Shown: positions 36,090 through 48,200 of the stretch, in pieces
How positions within the stretch are numbered: position 1 is the first letter of the stretch
How the letters are laid out: the number at the start of each line of letters is the position of its first letter
Source of the DNA: Paragonimus skrjabini miyazakii
Lineage: Eukaryota > Platyhelminthes > Trematoda > Plagiorchiida > Troglotrematidae
Assembly (NCBI GenBank): GCA_014338405.1
Contig: JTDE01000041.1
Location: 62,001-126,000 of the forward strand
DNA: 64,000 nt
Reading direction: 5' to 3'
Program-made: the position numbers and the translations under genes
The notes under the pieces: generated by a model
Told to the model about the DNA's origin: nothing
Database searches by the model: none
Seen by the model: the letters and a program-made list of their open reading frames with translations, nothing else

Positions 36090-36660
36090 CTAAGCGGAAA
36101 AACATGAAATGTTATGGATGCAGGTATGCCATTGACTGCGACACATCGCCATCTCGGATAACGTTTCCAACCAGCGACCTGAGTGATCACGAGGACCCGA
36201 ACCAGGCAGATGACACCTATCCACTTTGTTCAATGGAGCGATCGAGGTCTTCATATTCCGTGACCACGCTGTTGCTTGACCACCATGTGGTTTCACCCAA
36301 CTGTTGTTAGTCTCTGCATATAATGCTCGGTACGACAAACGCCCAGCTGACATACGAAGTACGTGAGCCAGCCATTGCAGGCTGTGCAATGCAATAAGTT
36401 GAACAATTGATCACATATTCCGAGCGTTCCGGAATATGCATCGGCGAACTGTCACAATGCTCACGCGATCAGTCCAATTAATGTTGGTCAGTTGGCGAAT
36501 TGACCACGTTTTCGAACCATAGAGCAAAACAGGACATACACAAGCATTACGTACTCTACCTTTCAGAGACAATCGAACGTCTTTTAAACGCCACAAATGA
36601 CGCAGTTTAGCAAACGCGACCCGTGCCTATGCTATCCTCGCTGATATACTCTCACGATAG
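36090..36660 (-). pseudogene. Non-LTR retrotransposon (LINE) remnant, region C-terminal to the reverse transcriptase
   Basis: One continuous reading frame on - is interrupted only by stops. From its 5' end: SISARIA, a TAG near 36625, ARVAFAKLRHLWRLKDVRLS then LKGRVRNACVCPVLLYGSKT and WSIRQL (36411-36620), a TGA at 36411-36413, then LHSLQWLAHVLRM, SYRALYAE, KPHGGQATAW and GSGPRDHSGRWLETLSEMAM (36090-36389). This is the well-known C-terminal block of flatworm and insect LINE polyproteins (KGRVYNAxVRSVLLYGxETW, RWLGHVLRM and WLETL...M forms); the exact clade (RTE or CR1-like) is not settled. Between the two parts about 20-25 family residues are missing without a frameshift. The endonuclease and the RT catalytic block are absent, so it is a 5'-truncated dead copy. 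Confidence 0.88.
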
Positions 36661-38649
36661 AGTACTATTCAAGTATGTTAAACTATCTAGACAACTTTAA
36701 AGATTTTGTTGTTTGAATCTACATTTACCGCCACGTACAGTACAACATGGAAGCTAATGTATTGCCTGAAAAGAAGTCTCCACTTCAAACAGGAAACATT
36801 CATTTGTAAGTATCCTTTGTTGACTGTCATACTTGAGACTCAATGAGAACTGAGCCACCTAGTAAGACAAAATATAAGAACTAGCTGCCAAAAATTAAGT
36901 TTATTCCTTATAAATCATGTTTTGGAGCCTGATTTAACGACAAGGAAAGGCAATCGCTTCGTTACCGTCGTCATATTCATTTGGCAAGTCGCTAAAAATG
37001 TAGGATTGTATTACGAGACCGGGCGCTTGTATGTTTCTATTCTGCAACACGATGTGACAAACGTCGTAGACTGTTCTGAAGCATGGTATTTCAGATGCAC
37101 TTGTACTACACTCGTAGTGTAGACGTTTCCTCACCATTAAATGCAGTTTTCACGCAAACTCATCGTTTCAGATATGCCAATTGCGATACTGGGAATAAGC
37201 ATATATAGGTGAACATATGTTTTCGATAATTCATCTTAAGACCAGTACAATTCAATAGGGGTTAATATAGTTTGATCGAGATATCGATCGGACTTACAAC
37301 AAAGAATCTAGGTCGGTTGTCAATCACTTGGTGATGGCTTGAGTGGTGTACTACGCAATGCTTGTCCATTCGTTTGACCGTGTATGTAAGCCATCGATCT
37401 GGTGGATCTGTGACCATAGTAGACGCAACGCCAATACAGTGTGCTCATTCGGACGACGTTTGTTGGGTGTCCTGGCACATAATAGACCAATTGGAGGACC
37501 TGATCAGGGCTCAGATGGTTTCCTTTTTTTACCAGATGGGTGAAGAGAGCATTGCTGACCGATCGCTAACAATAATAGTATCAAACGTTAGTGGAAGTGA
37601 TCCTTGTAATGTTCAACATATTCTGGGTGAGTTTGAACGCCAGGTGCACATTTCGCCTATTTCAGGATGTCCTATTTTCTTTGCCTTGTGGTCATGCAAT
37701 CACTGAGTCTGTGGTAAGTTCAGAGTGATACGACATAACTAACCAAAGGAACTTCAAAAAAATTGGCGGACGCTCATTTTGATTTTATTTGTCCAGTATA
37801 TAATTTTGTATTTTGCTATATCTTAGGGATAGACGCATGATGTTCTGGAATCGACTGCACCCTGTAAACATCCATAACCTTTCATATGAGTTCTTCACTA
37901 TATAGCACATTAACAAAATACTCATGGCTACTATTAAATGAAGAGGTTTTTAATCGCGATACTTAAGAATATTTCGAGAGAGGCTTGTCATAGGTGGTTA
38001 GCTCACGTTTTGAATTCAAAATAACCGCCAGACAATTACGTAGACAATCGTAACGGCAGTTAATCAACAGAGCGGGGTAAACCAACTTTTTGTAGTGTGC
38101 AGACAGTGAGTTTTATTTGACCGCACCATTTAATTACACCAATAAACCTTAACGTCTGGTAATTTTGTGTGCTCCAAGGTTAGACATCTACCCACAATTT
38201 GATGAAAACTGTAAGCTTTTTGCCTAGACTGACGCAAATATTTTTCGTGAGTGAATTGCGGCAACTTTTACTTTGGTTAAAAGCTAAAATCAAAGTGATT
38301 TAATAAAACAAAAATATGAACGTTGTACGGTTATGAGGAAAAATTTGTTTTGTCACACTTTAACGGCTGAGTTTTGTTCACCCTGAATTAACCGCCACTA
38401 CTGCCACCTGAAATGATGTTAACCTGGTGAATACCTAGACCAGTTCATTCAAAGAATTTTGACGTGCGCGAGAGTTGAGAGTTATGTGAAGTAAAACTTC
38501 ACTTTGATACATCATATAACACTGAAAACGGTGATAATCAGATGTAAAATATTGTGTAGAATAAAGCGAAGAGTAGGCTTTTTATTCACCACACGATAAA
38601 ACGGTAAAACAATCAAGTACATTTGAATTTTGAGGTTTTTCAGTTTTGA
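36661..38649. other. Interval without recognised genes
   Basis: The frame of 114 codons at 37362-37706 (+) and an overlapping 66-codon frame match no family. Nothing else stands out. Confidence 0.45.
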
Positions 38650-38775
38650 GAAGAAGCGCGTAGCAAACAAGCCTGTTTTCAGTGTTTCATCATCAGGCTA
38701 AATACAACACATTTATATGGGTTCGACAGGGGTAGTACATCAATAGGGTGAGGGATGGAAGGCATTAATATCAAG
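38650..38775 (-). repeat. P1 Penelope-like element terminal tail, isolated copy
   Basis: On - it reads TAGCCTGATGATGAAACACT then GAAAACAGGCTTGTTTGCTA and CGCGCTTC. This matches the P1 tails at 6366-6470 and 47226-47280 and the inverted one at 1080. GCCTG and CAGGC within it can form a 5-bp hairpin. No GIY-YIG code could be read with confidence upstream on - (38776-39000). Confidence 0.65.
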
Positions 38776-41700
38776 TTAATATAGGTTAATATCAAGTTTT
38801 CAATTTTGCACTACGCAAGCTTCTGACAGCAGTTATTAGTCAATTACGAGAATAGTCAATCAATCTGAACGAAATTGATACCGAAACTGTTACCGATATG
38901 ACTATCATAGAGGCCTCGATACCAATAGCAGTCGTCTGCATGAAGATAGCTAGGGAAGTCTTCTGACAGAATGTGACGTGATGCAGCTGCAAATGAGTAG
39001 TACTTCAAATAGATTTTTGCATCAAATAGCTCTTGCTGGGACTCCTTCTGTAAGTTTTATCGAGGTACAAGCAAATCATCACGGAAATGTCACCAGACTA
39101 TGAAACTTCGGAGAAGAAATAGGTGGATAAATTGAATTGTTTGACGTTTTTTTGAGTCTATTAGTGGTAAGCAAAATGTGCACTTTTGTACGCGCTGTGG
39201 AACTGAATACGTATCCAAGGAGGGACCAGCAAGTATCTAATGAGTAACCGTATTGATATGAGAGTCAGCCCATCTATGAACTCTGACTTTAACGTACATA
39301 CTAGTTTAGAGCATGTGTCCAGATATGTAAAATGCAGCAATTCTACTTATCAGTTAAGTAATAAGCCGAAAATGTTAAACAAACCTGAAATGACCTAAGT
39401 AAACTGGAGCCAAAAATATTGATTAATATCACTAATTCGAGTTGTCAGGATGGAACTGTGTCTTCTTTTAACCCTAATTGACGAAATTATATTTTGCTCC
39501 CCTCCACCATAAAACATATACTGTGTATATTAAACTGGTTTTTGGTGCAGAATTTTACGGACTGCAATTAGTGGCAACAAAATACGGTCGAATCTAGCAG
39601 ATCAGATTTCTTGTAACCATGCAGCCATGGTTTCCAGGCATTTGTACTAAAGATAGATATCCGAATTACAAGCACACTGTGTTGAGATTTGAATACAACA
39701 GGAATTAACTACCGTTCCATTGTGTATCATGTGTGTATAGCTCTGTTGTTTTATTTAAGAATGGCGACACGATACACCATTATGATTCAACACCTGTCAA
39801 CAGAAAATCTTGTAACACAGCATTGTATGTTTTCATTTTACTTAAACCATTAACTGAAACTGTATACCAAGCTCTCATCTAGTGTCTTCCCTAAGTCGTC
39901 TGATTGAAGCATGAAATCTCCCCTGCTTATCATGGGGAGAAACAAAATTTCACACTGCTTGTTTTTGTCAAACCTCACTGTCTATTTGGGGTGAGCGAAT
40001 CACAATACTATATGTTTTTTCTTAGTGACCAGACACGGTTGGCCAAATATGTTTTATCAGGAATGTCTATGATATAACAAAATTATCATCAGACAGATGT
40101 ACACATTCAACATGCATAGCATGTACCTAACGTTTCGTTGCTGCCATTTGTGATTTGACTGTAGTTGAAAGAGTGCTAGTGATTAACCAATTCGCAGTTC
40201 AAAACGTTGTTAGCGAAAATGTTTCGGCATGGGTTTTAGTTTGTATCACCTTAATGAAAACAACGTATTCCAACCCTTGATGCATACAACCTTCCGACTG
40301 TTAAGAACAATGACATTTATAATACAATATCAGTGGTGTACCTAATACCATTCTAACATATTGTGACGGAGGCGGACTATCCTTTTGAAAATTTCATCTT
40401 TGTCGAAAACATTTGTATCATCAACGTCTAAATACCACTGTCTTTCTTCAAAACAACATTCGTAAAATGTATCCACTATTTAGACCAAGAATAGAAAGTT
40501 CATTTTAAAAGACTGTCTTGGTGTACATTGCTTTGTTTCCTATGGTTACTATATCGTATTGTCAATATGTGTTTTGAAGTGAGCTTTGTCCTTCACAGTC
40601 CTATAACGTGAATTTTGTAGCTTATTTTCAAATGCAGTCGCCAGTTTCAAGCCATATTTGCGTGTATTTTCAAATACACACATGTATCCTAATGAAGCAA
40701 GCAAACAGCTACAGAGTCCTTCAAATGTAAATGCAATCAATCAACCTTGTTCGTTTTAAAAGTATAATTACGACTATTCATAATAAAATGACCGTTTAAC
40801 GTTAGAAAATTAACTGACTCAGATATGAGTCTGCGCACAAACAATAAGAAAGTATTGCAAACTAAAATACTAAGCAGAACAGGTCTCCCCAATTATATCT
40901 ATTATGACTTCTAAGAGAACTTCAGTTGTTCAGGTACAATCTCTGCTATCATTTATTGATTACCAGTTAAGAAATGCTTAAAAAGAGTTTGTGGCAAGTT
41001 TAGATGCTAGGTTGAACTGAATAAACATTTGTAGGTGTATCCGAACATTTTAATTTAACGCATCAAGGCAAACAAACCATATTTGACACTAATAACTTGT
41101 CATTGTGCACAATCTCTGTCACGAAAACAGCATGGCATTTTAGAAAGTTGCACAACTTGATGTTACGTAAACGAACATGTCAAAACCTAAGCTTTAAAGC
41201 ATGTGAAACACATCGATCGAATGAATTAAGTCACTAATACAATGAATAATAATAAAAATGAAATAAATGGGGTTTTATGTTTGTTATAAGTAAATATATA
41301 TTCATTTCTAAACTACATCGGTGTAAATTGCAAAGTATAGTTCCAGAGTACTGAACTGGTTGACACCATTTTCAGTTTCAAATAGGGAACGTGTAATCAA
41401 GTTGTTGACAATTAGCCTTGTGTCATGACTTGCTTGAGCTGTTACAAAAGTTTTTTCAGCTGGACACGTCTACAATTCAGGTGATCACCTTCGCTTCGTT
41501 TCCTTACTCTGTGGTATAGTTATGAAACTAATCAATGGTTCTCAATGAAAGTTGTGACCTCATTGTAACAGTACTTCATCTACATAGACAATTAGATTAC
41601 GCCACTTAGTCTTAGTGCATTGAAAAGTTCTTGGCAGAAGTTTAGCGTTATTTCCTAACCCGGAGAACAAATGTGGGAATGATTGTCAACTGATTATTGG

Positions 41701-44700
41701 GCAACCCGTATGACCCCAATAAGACGAGACTGTAAACACATCACATGAAAGGTGTCTCTTTATAACTAAAAACAGGCAACCAGATGACATGAGCAAATGT
41801 TCTCAAGAAAGGTTGATGCAATGGCATGTGCAGCGGCTTTCATAGGACGACAGCTCATAGGCTGTTAACGAGTCTGTTTGTTTCGTGGAATCGCAGTAAA
41901 CTGAGCCTAAGTAATTTCAGATCTGCCATGAACGTTATGCAATATCGAGTGAATTGAGTAGAGACGCAACTTAGCTATGGAGAAAAAACGTTTGCCTTAA
42001 ACAATGATTTACCGTTGCTTAGCCATTAAAACTTTGGAACACATCCAGAGTTATGATTGAAGGGGGTACACAACATAACAGTTGAATTATCGTTTGTATA
42101 TCGTACATTCCACTAGTGTTTGTTACTGTGAAACCATTTTACATCATAGGTGTACGATGCCACAAAACTCCGGCTCGTTTGGGGAAGTCTCTTGATATGG
42201 ACTCAAACGATCGGATTTAGGCTAAACCTTTGAAGCAAGCATCCAACGATACCAACAAGTACCATTTTACAGCTGAGTCCAAAGGTCGCATTAAGACTAA
42301 AGTCGTGTGATCCAAAGCATACTATGCACAGTGACCTCTTTAGGAGTTTGCAGAGACGGGCCGTATTGACAGCGGAAAGAACATTCTCTAAAGTATGCCT
42401 TTGAAACAACACCTTTTCATACTGGCTACCTGTATTTTCTTACTAAACTGTTCACGCCGATTATTGCAGGAAAACGTTGCTGAAAACTACATTAAGTGAC
42501 CGCGTGATGCGATAACTACGGTGTCCGGTTTATTCACAACCACCTGGTTGTTTATGTTTCTTTCAGCTATTTCGTAATGACGCACAATACAGGACGCATA
42601 ACGCTTAGTCGTTCAAATATCCTATGCGAGAATGGCTTCAAAACCTCGAATATTTGTTTGTCAAACGTTAAAACCCCTGTCTCATTTTACAGAAACAACC
42701 TGTTTTGTTATCAAAACTTGCCACATCTTGATAACTTTTAATCACGTGACATTAACCGAAAGATTTTGCTTTATTTCTCCTTAATTTAAGCATTTTTGCT
42801 CTCCTATCTCACTACGTGACAGAATAAAGCAAGTGAAATGTTACTAACTGGGAATGTTGTTTTTTGTTCTATGAGCTTGCAGTCAGCGTAGTGAAGGATA
42901 ATAGAAAAAATAGCTGAATAAGTAAAGTTGCATCCGCTTTCTTTACAGTAGTAAGAATATGTTAGTAGATGGAATATTACAAGGTTTAACCCCACCAGCG
43001 AAGACTACAAACGGTTGTAATATTGAAGAACTATCGCGTGAAGTATATTGTTAAAACTGTATCATTTGAAGGTTTTAGCAAGAAGTCACAGGATAGATGT
43101 CAGTAGATATTGAGGAAGCGATACATATACATACCCAGTGAAGATCTAACCACCTTTCAGTGAGAAATACGTGATTCGCCAAATGAAAGAGTTTACGTAT
43201 GCGTAAAACCAGCATTCCAACAAAGCGAGCATGCTGAAACCCGACCGAGCATGGGAACGTAGTTTTGTATCAAATTTGAAAACATTTCATCAGTTTGAAT
43301 AAACGTTGTCCTTTTTCGTTTAGTATTCTGCATTGCGTCTAATCGCGAAATATCAACAATACCTCTGATATAAAGAATTAGTGTTGCTCACACTTAGACG
43401 GTCATTATTTGACCCGTTGTCTGCATGTATGTTTCATCAGGCTGAACTGCTCTGAACTAAGTTTGCTCCAGAAACCTTGTTAGGGTAGTTTCCAGTGGAT
43501 TACACATCCAGTTCCTCATGCATATGACTAAACTGGTTGAGATAAATTACATCAGATGTTTTTAACGGTCAAGTTTCACATTCTTTTTTGGTACGGATTA
43601 GCTCCACCCGAGGATGACGAACAAGAACATAACCTTTCATGAAGGTTTTGTTTGTGGGTGAGCATCAAGCAACATTTGTATCAATTCATCCAGATGGTTC
43701 AGTTATTTGGATCGAGACGTGAAAACCCAGGTATACTTTGCAGCTTGTTCTTATTGATTGCTTTATACAAAAAACCACAAAATTAGTTTCGCTTGAAAGA
43801 CATTACGTTTAGTTCAGTTACTTGGTTCAGATAAACCAGAATTTCCTAACCAAAACAGGTATCAGCATCATACATGAAAATAAATGTCTTTGGATATAAC
43901 AGTATGAACAATAGCACAAGTGAAACGAATAATGAAATTGCAACGACTGAAAGAAAAACTGGTCTAATAAACTAAGCATTCGCAGCAGAATGGTCGCTTG
44001 CTAATCTCGAATGTTTTCAGACTTGAGAGCATTACAGCAGTTGAAAATACAGAGATTTCCAGATGAGACCAGCAGACAGTAAACAGAGAAAGATTGACAC
44101 CTAAGACGAACAGAATAAAACAGATTTTTAAATATGGGCGCTATACTTATTACCTGGCAACGTTCGGGTGTAATGGCCTTGCTCTCGTAGTGGTAATTCG
44201 TCATATGTCTGTACATTTTTACATCACAGTCACCGGGCCAACTTGTTAAATGTTCAGTCTCCAAATAATATGGTTTAAGACGCTTACATTTCTGAAGTAT
44301 TTGACTACATGTAAATTACACCTCTTCCCCCCTCCTTCGAAAGTAAGTACTTTCCGCATGTGTATTTGTTCCACGGTGGTGCATTCTCATAGGATAGTTG
44401 TTGTCTCATCTACTTGCCATATGATTAATTTTTGTGCAACGTAGTGAATACTTTAAAATAAACTTGCAATCTTGGTTGATTCAGAATTTACTAAATGACC
44501 AAGATGCAAACCATTCAATTGTACACAAGTCATTCCAGTTTACAAAAGTTATCCCTGAAAACCGTTACTTTCAAAAACGTCGATAAGTATTTCATCAAAT
44601 GGTTATGTAAAGTTTCTCATAGCCTATAAGTAAACAAGTTGGGTCTGGTTTTGTTTTGCTGTATTTAAATAGGCTTGTTTCAATCCTAACATGTTTTGGT

Positions 44701-44730
44701 ATAGTATCGATTACTGATAAGTAGTTTGTC
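38776..44730. other. 6-kb AT-rich interval, nothing recognised
   Basis: Frames above 60 codons (40549-40740, 42203-42412, 42804-42995 and 44001-44264, all -, and 44250-44444 +) lack family resemblance. A very weak P1-tail-like string (GTTTCATCAGGCTGAA) occurs near 43430. Confidence 0.45.
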
Positions 44731-44880
44731 AGATTGGCTAATTTGGAAGAGACGCAGTTGCGAAAAATCTGGACTTCGGCTAAACTTCGAACCAACGACA
44801 GAAATAACATACTTAAACGCGACAAATTCTTTACCAGCTGAGCTACGAAGTCATGCTGGAAGCCCAGAAATGTCACATTT
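44731..44880 (-). mobile_element. SINE-B1, tRNA-derived element
   Basis: The copy is collinear with 54636-54790. In element sense a tRNA-like head (44772-44852) carries A box TAGCTCAGCTGG (44834-44845) and B box GGTTCGAAGTT (44783-44793). The 7-nt ends GACTTCG and CGAAGTC pair perfectly like an acceptor stem. It is followed by a tail CCAGATTTTTCGCAACTGCG shared with SINE-B2. The D-stem (GCTC/GAAT) and T-stem are poorly paired and the head is 81 nt, so it is not a working tRNA gene. No hammerhead is present, and the family is distinct from SINE-A. Confidence 0.75.
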
Positions 44881-47225
44881 AGACCTAATTACCCATCCAA
44901 TGGTATCGGTTGTTCATTTATTTAAAACAACAATTAGAGCAGTAAACAGTGTGCCTCATAGAGGTCATTTATATGTTCTCCGTAATGTAGGAGTACTCTG
45001 TATAATAGTAGTTAGTATTCACCTTGAACTTACTAAACGTGAGCTTGCGACTTCTTTAACCTATAGTCGAAGAAGGTTGGCACAAGAATGCAACAGGCAA
45101 AACATAACTTGTACATTTTATAGTTTATTTTGCAGAAGAAAACGTGTATGCACCTTGTGAATAGTTTGCGGAAGGTTGAAGGTGATGAAATGTTTATACT
45201 TTAAGTTTGTTTTCAGGTTACACAAATTGGAAAAGTTGGACGCAATAGTTTTCAGTTTTCAGTCAGCAAAAACACTTGTAAAATAGCCTAAAGGCAGTTT
45301 GATAGCTATCAAACTTTGTTTATTCACAAGTGAGCAAATCATTCAAACTAAGAAGTGCTACAAAAAACACTTCAATTGAACTTACCTAATCGGGAAGTAA
45401 GTACATATATATATCTGTCTAAGTGTGTATGGGTTTTGTGGAGCACTTGATATCTTGCTATATGAAAGCCAGTGGATAAATCCCAGTACGGATCGTATGC
45501 TCCTTGAATGAAATGCTAGACAGTCAGTGACCCAGTCGTTATAAACCAAACAGCTGAAATTTTTCGCGTTCAATTGCTTTGTCAAACTTTTAACGATCAC
45601 GTAACCTGGACAGAAATAACAAGCAAATGTAACTGAGAGCACAAATGTGATGTATCGATCGCAACTGTTGTAGTATCAGTGACGCGATGGTTGTTTTGTG
45701 AAAACGTGTACCGGAGTTCAAAACTTAGGCCTAGTATAATGTATTATGATGTTGAGGTCTAATAGTATCAAACAAAGCTCACACTTGCCGGAGATTAATT
45801 GGAACTCATATCTGAAAACGAAAGCTATGACGGGAAGTGAGTAGCGCTCAAATTGTTTTCTAAGCAGCCATCCGAATGATCCTGTCATTATGGGTCACTT
45901 GGTAAGTTATTGCTAAAATCAACGACTTTTTGATGTAAGTGACACAACAAAAGAGAAGCCTGGTGTGGCTTTCTTCGGGTCGATTGTTAATCAGTCACCA
46001 CAGGAAGTGTATAAAACAGCGCAACATACATACCAGCAGTTTACCTCTGTTGGTAAGAGAAATGCTACAGATAAATTTGGAATTAATTTGTGCCAACGGC
46101 TGAAACAACCTGAATTTGGCGCTCGATATTCAACAAACGTTGACGGCTAAAACTATTATTCTTGAGGCATTGTAATATCTTTCTACCGCGTGCGTGCTAC
46201 AGAAACAGTTGTTTTGGTAATCCATTTTGTCCCACCAAGCAGAATGCTCATCTGCTTTTTCCAAAAACGCTCACATCTAGATATAGCAAGTTTCACTATT
46301 CGATTACTGATGCCCTATATGATTACTGATGTGTACATCACAGCTTTTCTGCTTCACTATTCCCCATTCTACCACCTCAACGATAGCATAAAGTTACGTA
46401 AACTGGCAGTCTCATGCAGCACTGCACTAAGCCTGTTTCACTTAGTCCGGCTAGTAAAAACCTTTTTCTCCTTCAATACTTGTCTCCAAATTGGCATCTC
46501 GAGTGCTAAAGTTGGTGATCGAGTAGAACTACATCGCAAAGGAATTATTAACAACCTCAAGTCGAACAGCATTTAGTAAACATTCTGTCAAAATTACTTG
46601 GCTGCAGCTGTAAAACTTCACCTAGTGCTTTTGTTGTTCAGTTTCTTTGGAAACAGTTTTATCCAAATTCACGTGCAAGTCACTGTACAACATAACTTGC
46701 GAAACTAAATTCACCAACCTGTGAGAAATGTGGCTAGTATTTTGACACAGAGCTGGAAAGGTGTTGTGGCTATACATAGGGTATTTATCCCGTTTACTCG
46801 GAAGAAATAGTTCAATTTTATCATTGTACTGGTGAATGCTGCATCCCAGTCTATTTGGTCTGCCGGTTAAGAAAAACGGAATATTTACCGCAAGATAACA
46901 GAATTTTGTCTATCATAAGTTACCGACCACTTGTGTAAACCCAATTCTATAATCTAAGCATTTTCTCGTGTTCCTTATTTGCATTACACCCTAGTTTTCT
47001 TTCTGCATAAAATTGGAAGCTGGATATTTTTTTACATGTATATAATTCAACGGGTGATTAGGGAACCGTTTGGTTCATGCTCTCTCGTGCACATATGGCT
47101 GCATCCCATTAGATGAGCCTTGCAATCTTTGCGTTTATATAGCAGGTTTCGGCAGGAATTGCGAAACAAAACAAAATTATGAGTAAATGGTTTAAAATCT
47201 TTAAAATGTTCATCACATAAAACGA
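44881..47225. other. Interval without recognised genes
   Basis: Frames at 44726-45160, 45382-45642, 45965-46150 and 46190-46576 were checked. The last (128 codons, +) is hydrophobic but matches no transporter or receptor motif and has no start or splice context that would make it a gene. Confidence 0.4.
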
Positions 47226-47365
47226 TGTAGTGAACAAGCTCGTTTTTGGTTATTCATCAGCAGGCCTAATATATAACAGTTGTATTAGACATTGTTGACA
47301 AGACGAAACAGGAAAAGTAACATGTTCAATACAGATCAAATATATCATCGATAGATATGGAGACA
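47226..47365 (-). repeat. P1 PLE terminal repeat, downstream copy
   Basis: Its reverse complement is repeated at 47727-47885. Shared landmarks are GTTATTCATCAGCAGGCC, AATGTTGACAAG, AAAAGTAAC and TATC[GA]ATGG-like stretches. On the coding (-) strand it lies just after the GIY-YIG remnant, as a PLE 3' terminal repeat should, and includes CTGATGAATAACC. Confidence 0.8.
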
Positions 47366-47445
47366 ACGTTTTTGATACGGTTACGCTGCAATTATGACGC
47401 CACCAAGACTGCTGCAGTTTGATCGGCCGCGGTGTGGGTGATATA

Positions 47446-47726
47446 CCATGGCATCCGGAAAACCTGAACAAAACCCTTTGTTACGCAGAAGTGTGGGTTA
47501 TTAAATCGGATTACGATCTCTTCAGCAGCAGCGAAAATTCGGCATCTCATGGCTCTTGACTAGCCTCCCATGACTCGGCAAACTGGACGAAAAGAAGTGG
47601 CCCGGTTGGTGATATGATGCGAATCTACAAGATGTACCACAATTGAGCTGGTAATTGTCTCGGTGACCGAGCTAGATTATGCTCACGGATAAATTCAGAT
47701 AACCACCTGGTCGTGCGACCCACTTA
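47446..47726 (-). pseudogene. GIY-YIG endonuclease domain of a P1 Penelope-like element, decayed
   Basis: On - the sequence gives VGRTTRWLSEFIREH (47678-47722), the GIY-YIG core in which the expected Tyr just before VGRT is replaced by a TAA stop. A broken middle part follows, then AEEIVIRFNNPHFCVTKGF and VQVFRMPW (47446-47527), matching the conserved PLE C-terminus with an AEAI block, a P-x-L-C-V-x-K pattern and a final PW. A stop near 47626 and frame changes show it is dead. This nuclease nicks target DNA and primes reverse transcription in intact PLEs. The RT is absent: the element is 5'-truncated up to the upstream inverted terminal repeat. Confidence 0.88.
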
Positions 47727-47885
47727 AACTTGTCAAAGACATTGTCTCAATATCCATCGATGGCATATTTGTCCTCAATTGAACTTGTTACTTTTTTGTT
47801 TTTCCTTGTCAACATTGTTTCATATAAAATTTATAAATTTGGCCTGCTGATGAATAACCGAAAACGACCTTGTTTGCTACACTGT
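47727..47885 (+). repeat. P1 PLE terminal repeat, inverted upstream copy
   Basis: This is the reverse complement of 47226-47365 with moderate divergence. On the - strand it precedes the truncated GIY-YIG code, giving the tail-to-tail arrangement described for Penelope-like elements whose 5' end is an inverted partial repeat. Confidence 0.8.
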
Positions 47886-47950
47886 TTATTTTAAAAGTCA
47901 GTAGACATATATATCAATATGTATCAGTTATCAGAATAATCTGACGTTGA

Positions 47951-48200
47951 TTAACAAGTTTTCAATAAGTGAACTGAAAAGAGCACAACGTTCGGACCAA
48001 TTTGTAGTATGATTACTATTGCAACACTCCTGAGAAGGACCACCAGAGATGGCTGCATCGTTTAACGTTACACATTTAACCTACCGTTGTGTTCTCTTCA
48101 ATCAATTTATTAAAAGCACGTTAAACTCGACGCAGAAACTGTTTGGCCTCATTTGTACTAAATTTATTGCAAATATCTTACAATGAACAGGTTTTTGCTT
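47951..48200 (+). repeat. Palindromic repeat, copy 2 (right arm full, left arm internally deleted)
   Basis: It matches the 12450-12745 repeat. The outer left arm (GCACAACGTTCGGACCAATT and TGTAGTATGATT) is kept, the inner left arm is missing, and the right arm runs GCAACACTCCTGAGAAGGAC, CACCAGAGATGGCTGCATCG, CCGTTGTGTTCTCTTCAATC and GCACGTTAAAC. The right extension (AAACTGTTTGGCCTCATT and AAATATCTTAC) is also present. It lies about 0.8 kb upstream of the P2 PLE coding remnant on the same strand and may be its 5' terminal repeat; that link is inference from position. Confidence 0.65.

Noticed and set aside
44772..44852. Functional tRNA gene on -
   Set aside because: D- and T-stems do not pair, the length and anticodon region are abnormal, and the shared tail with 54.6 kb identifies it as a SINE.
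46190..46576. 128-codon hydrophobic frame that could be a receptor or transporter fragment
   Set aside because: No receptor or transporter motifs, no clear start, no splice pattern, and hydrophobic frames are common in T-rich sequence.
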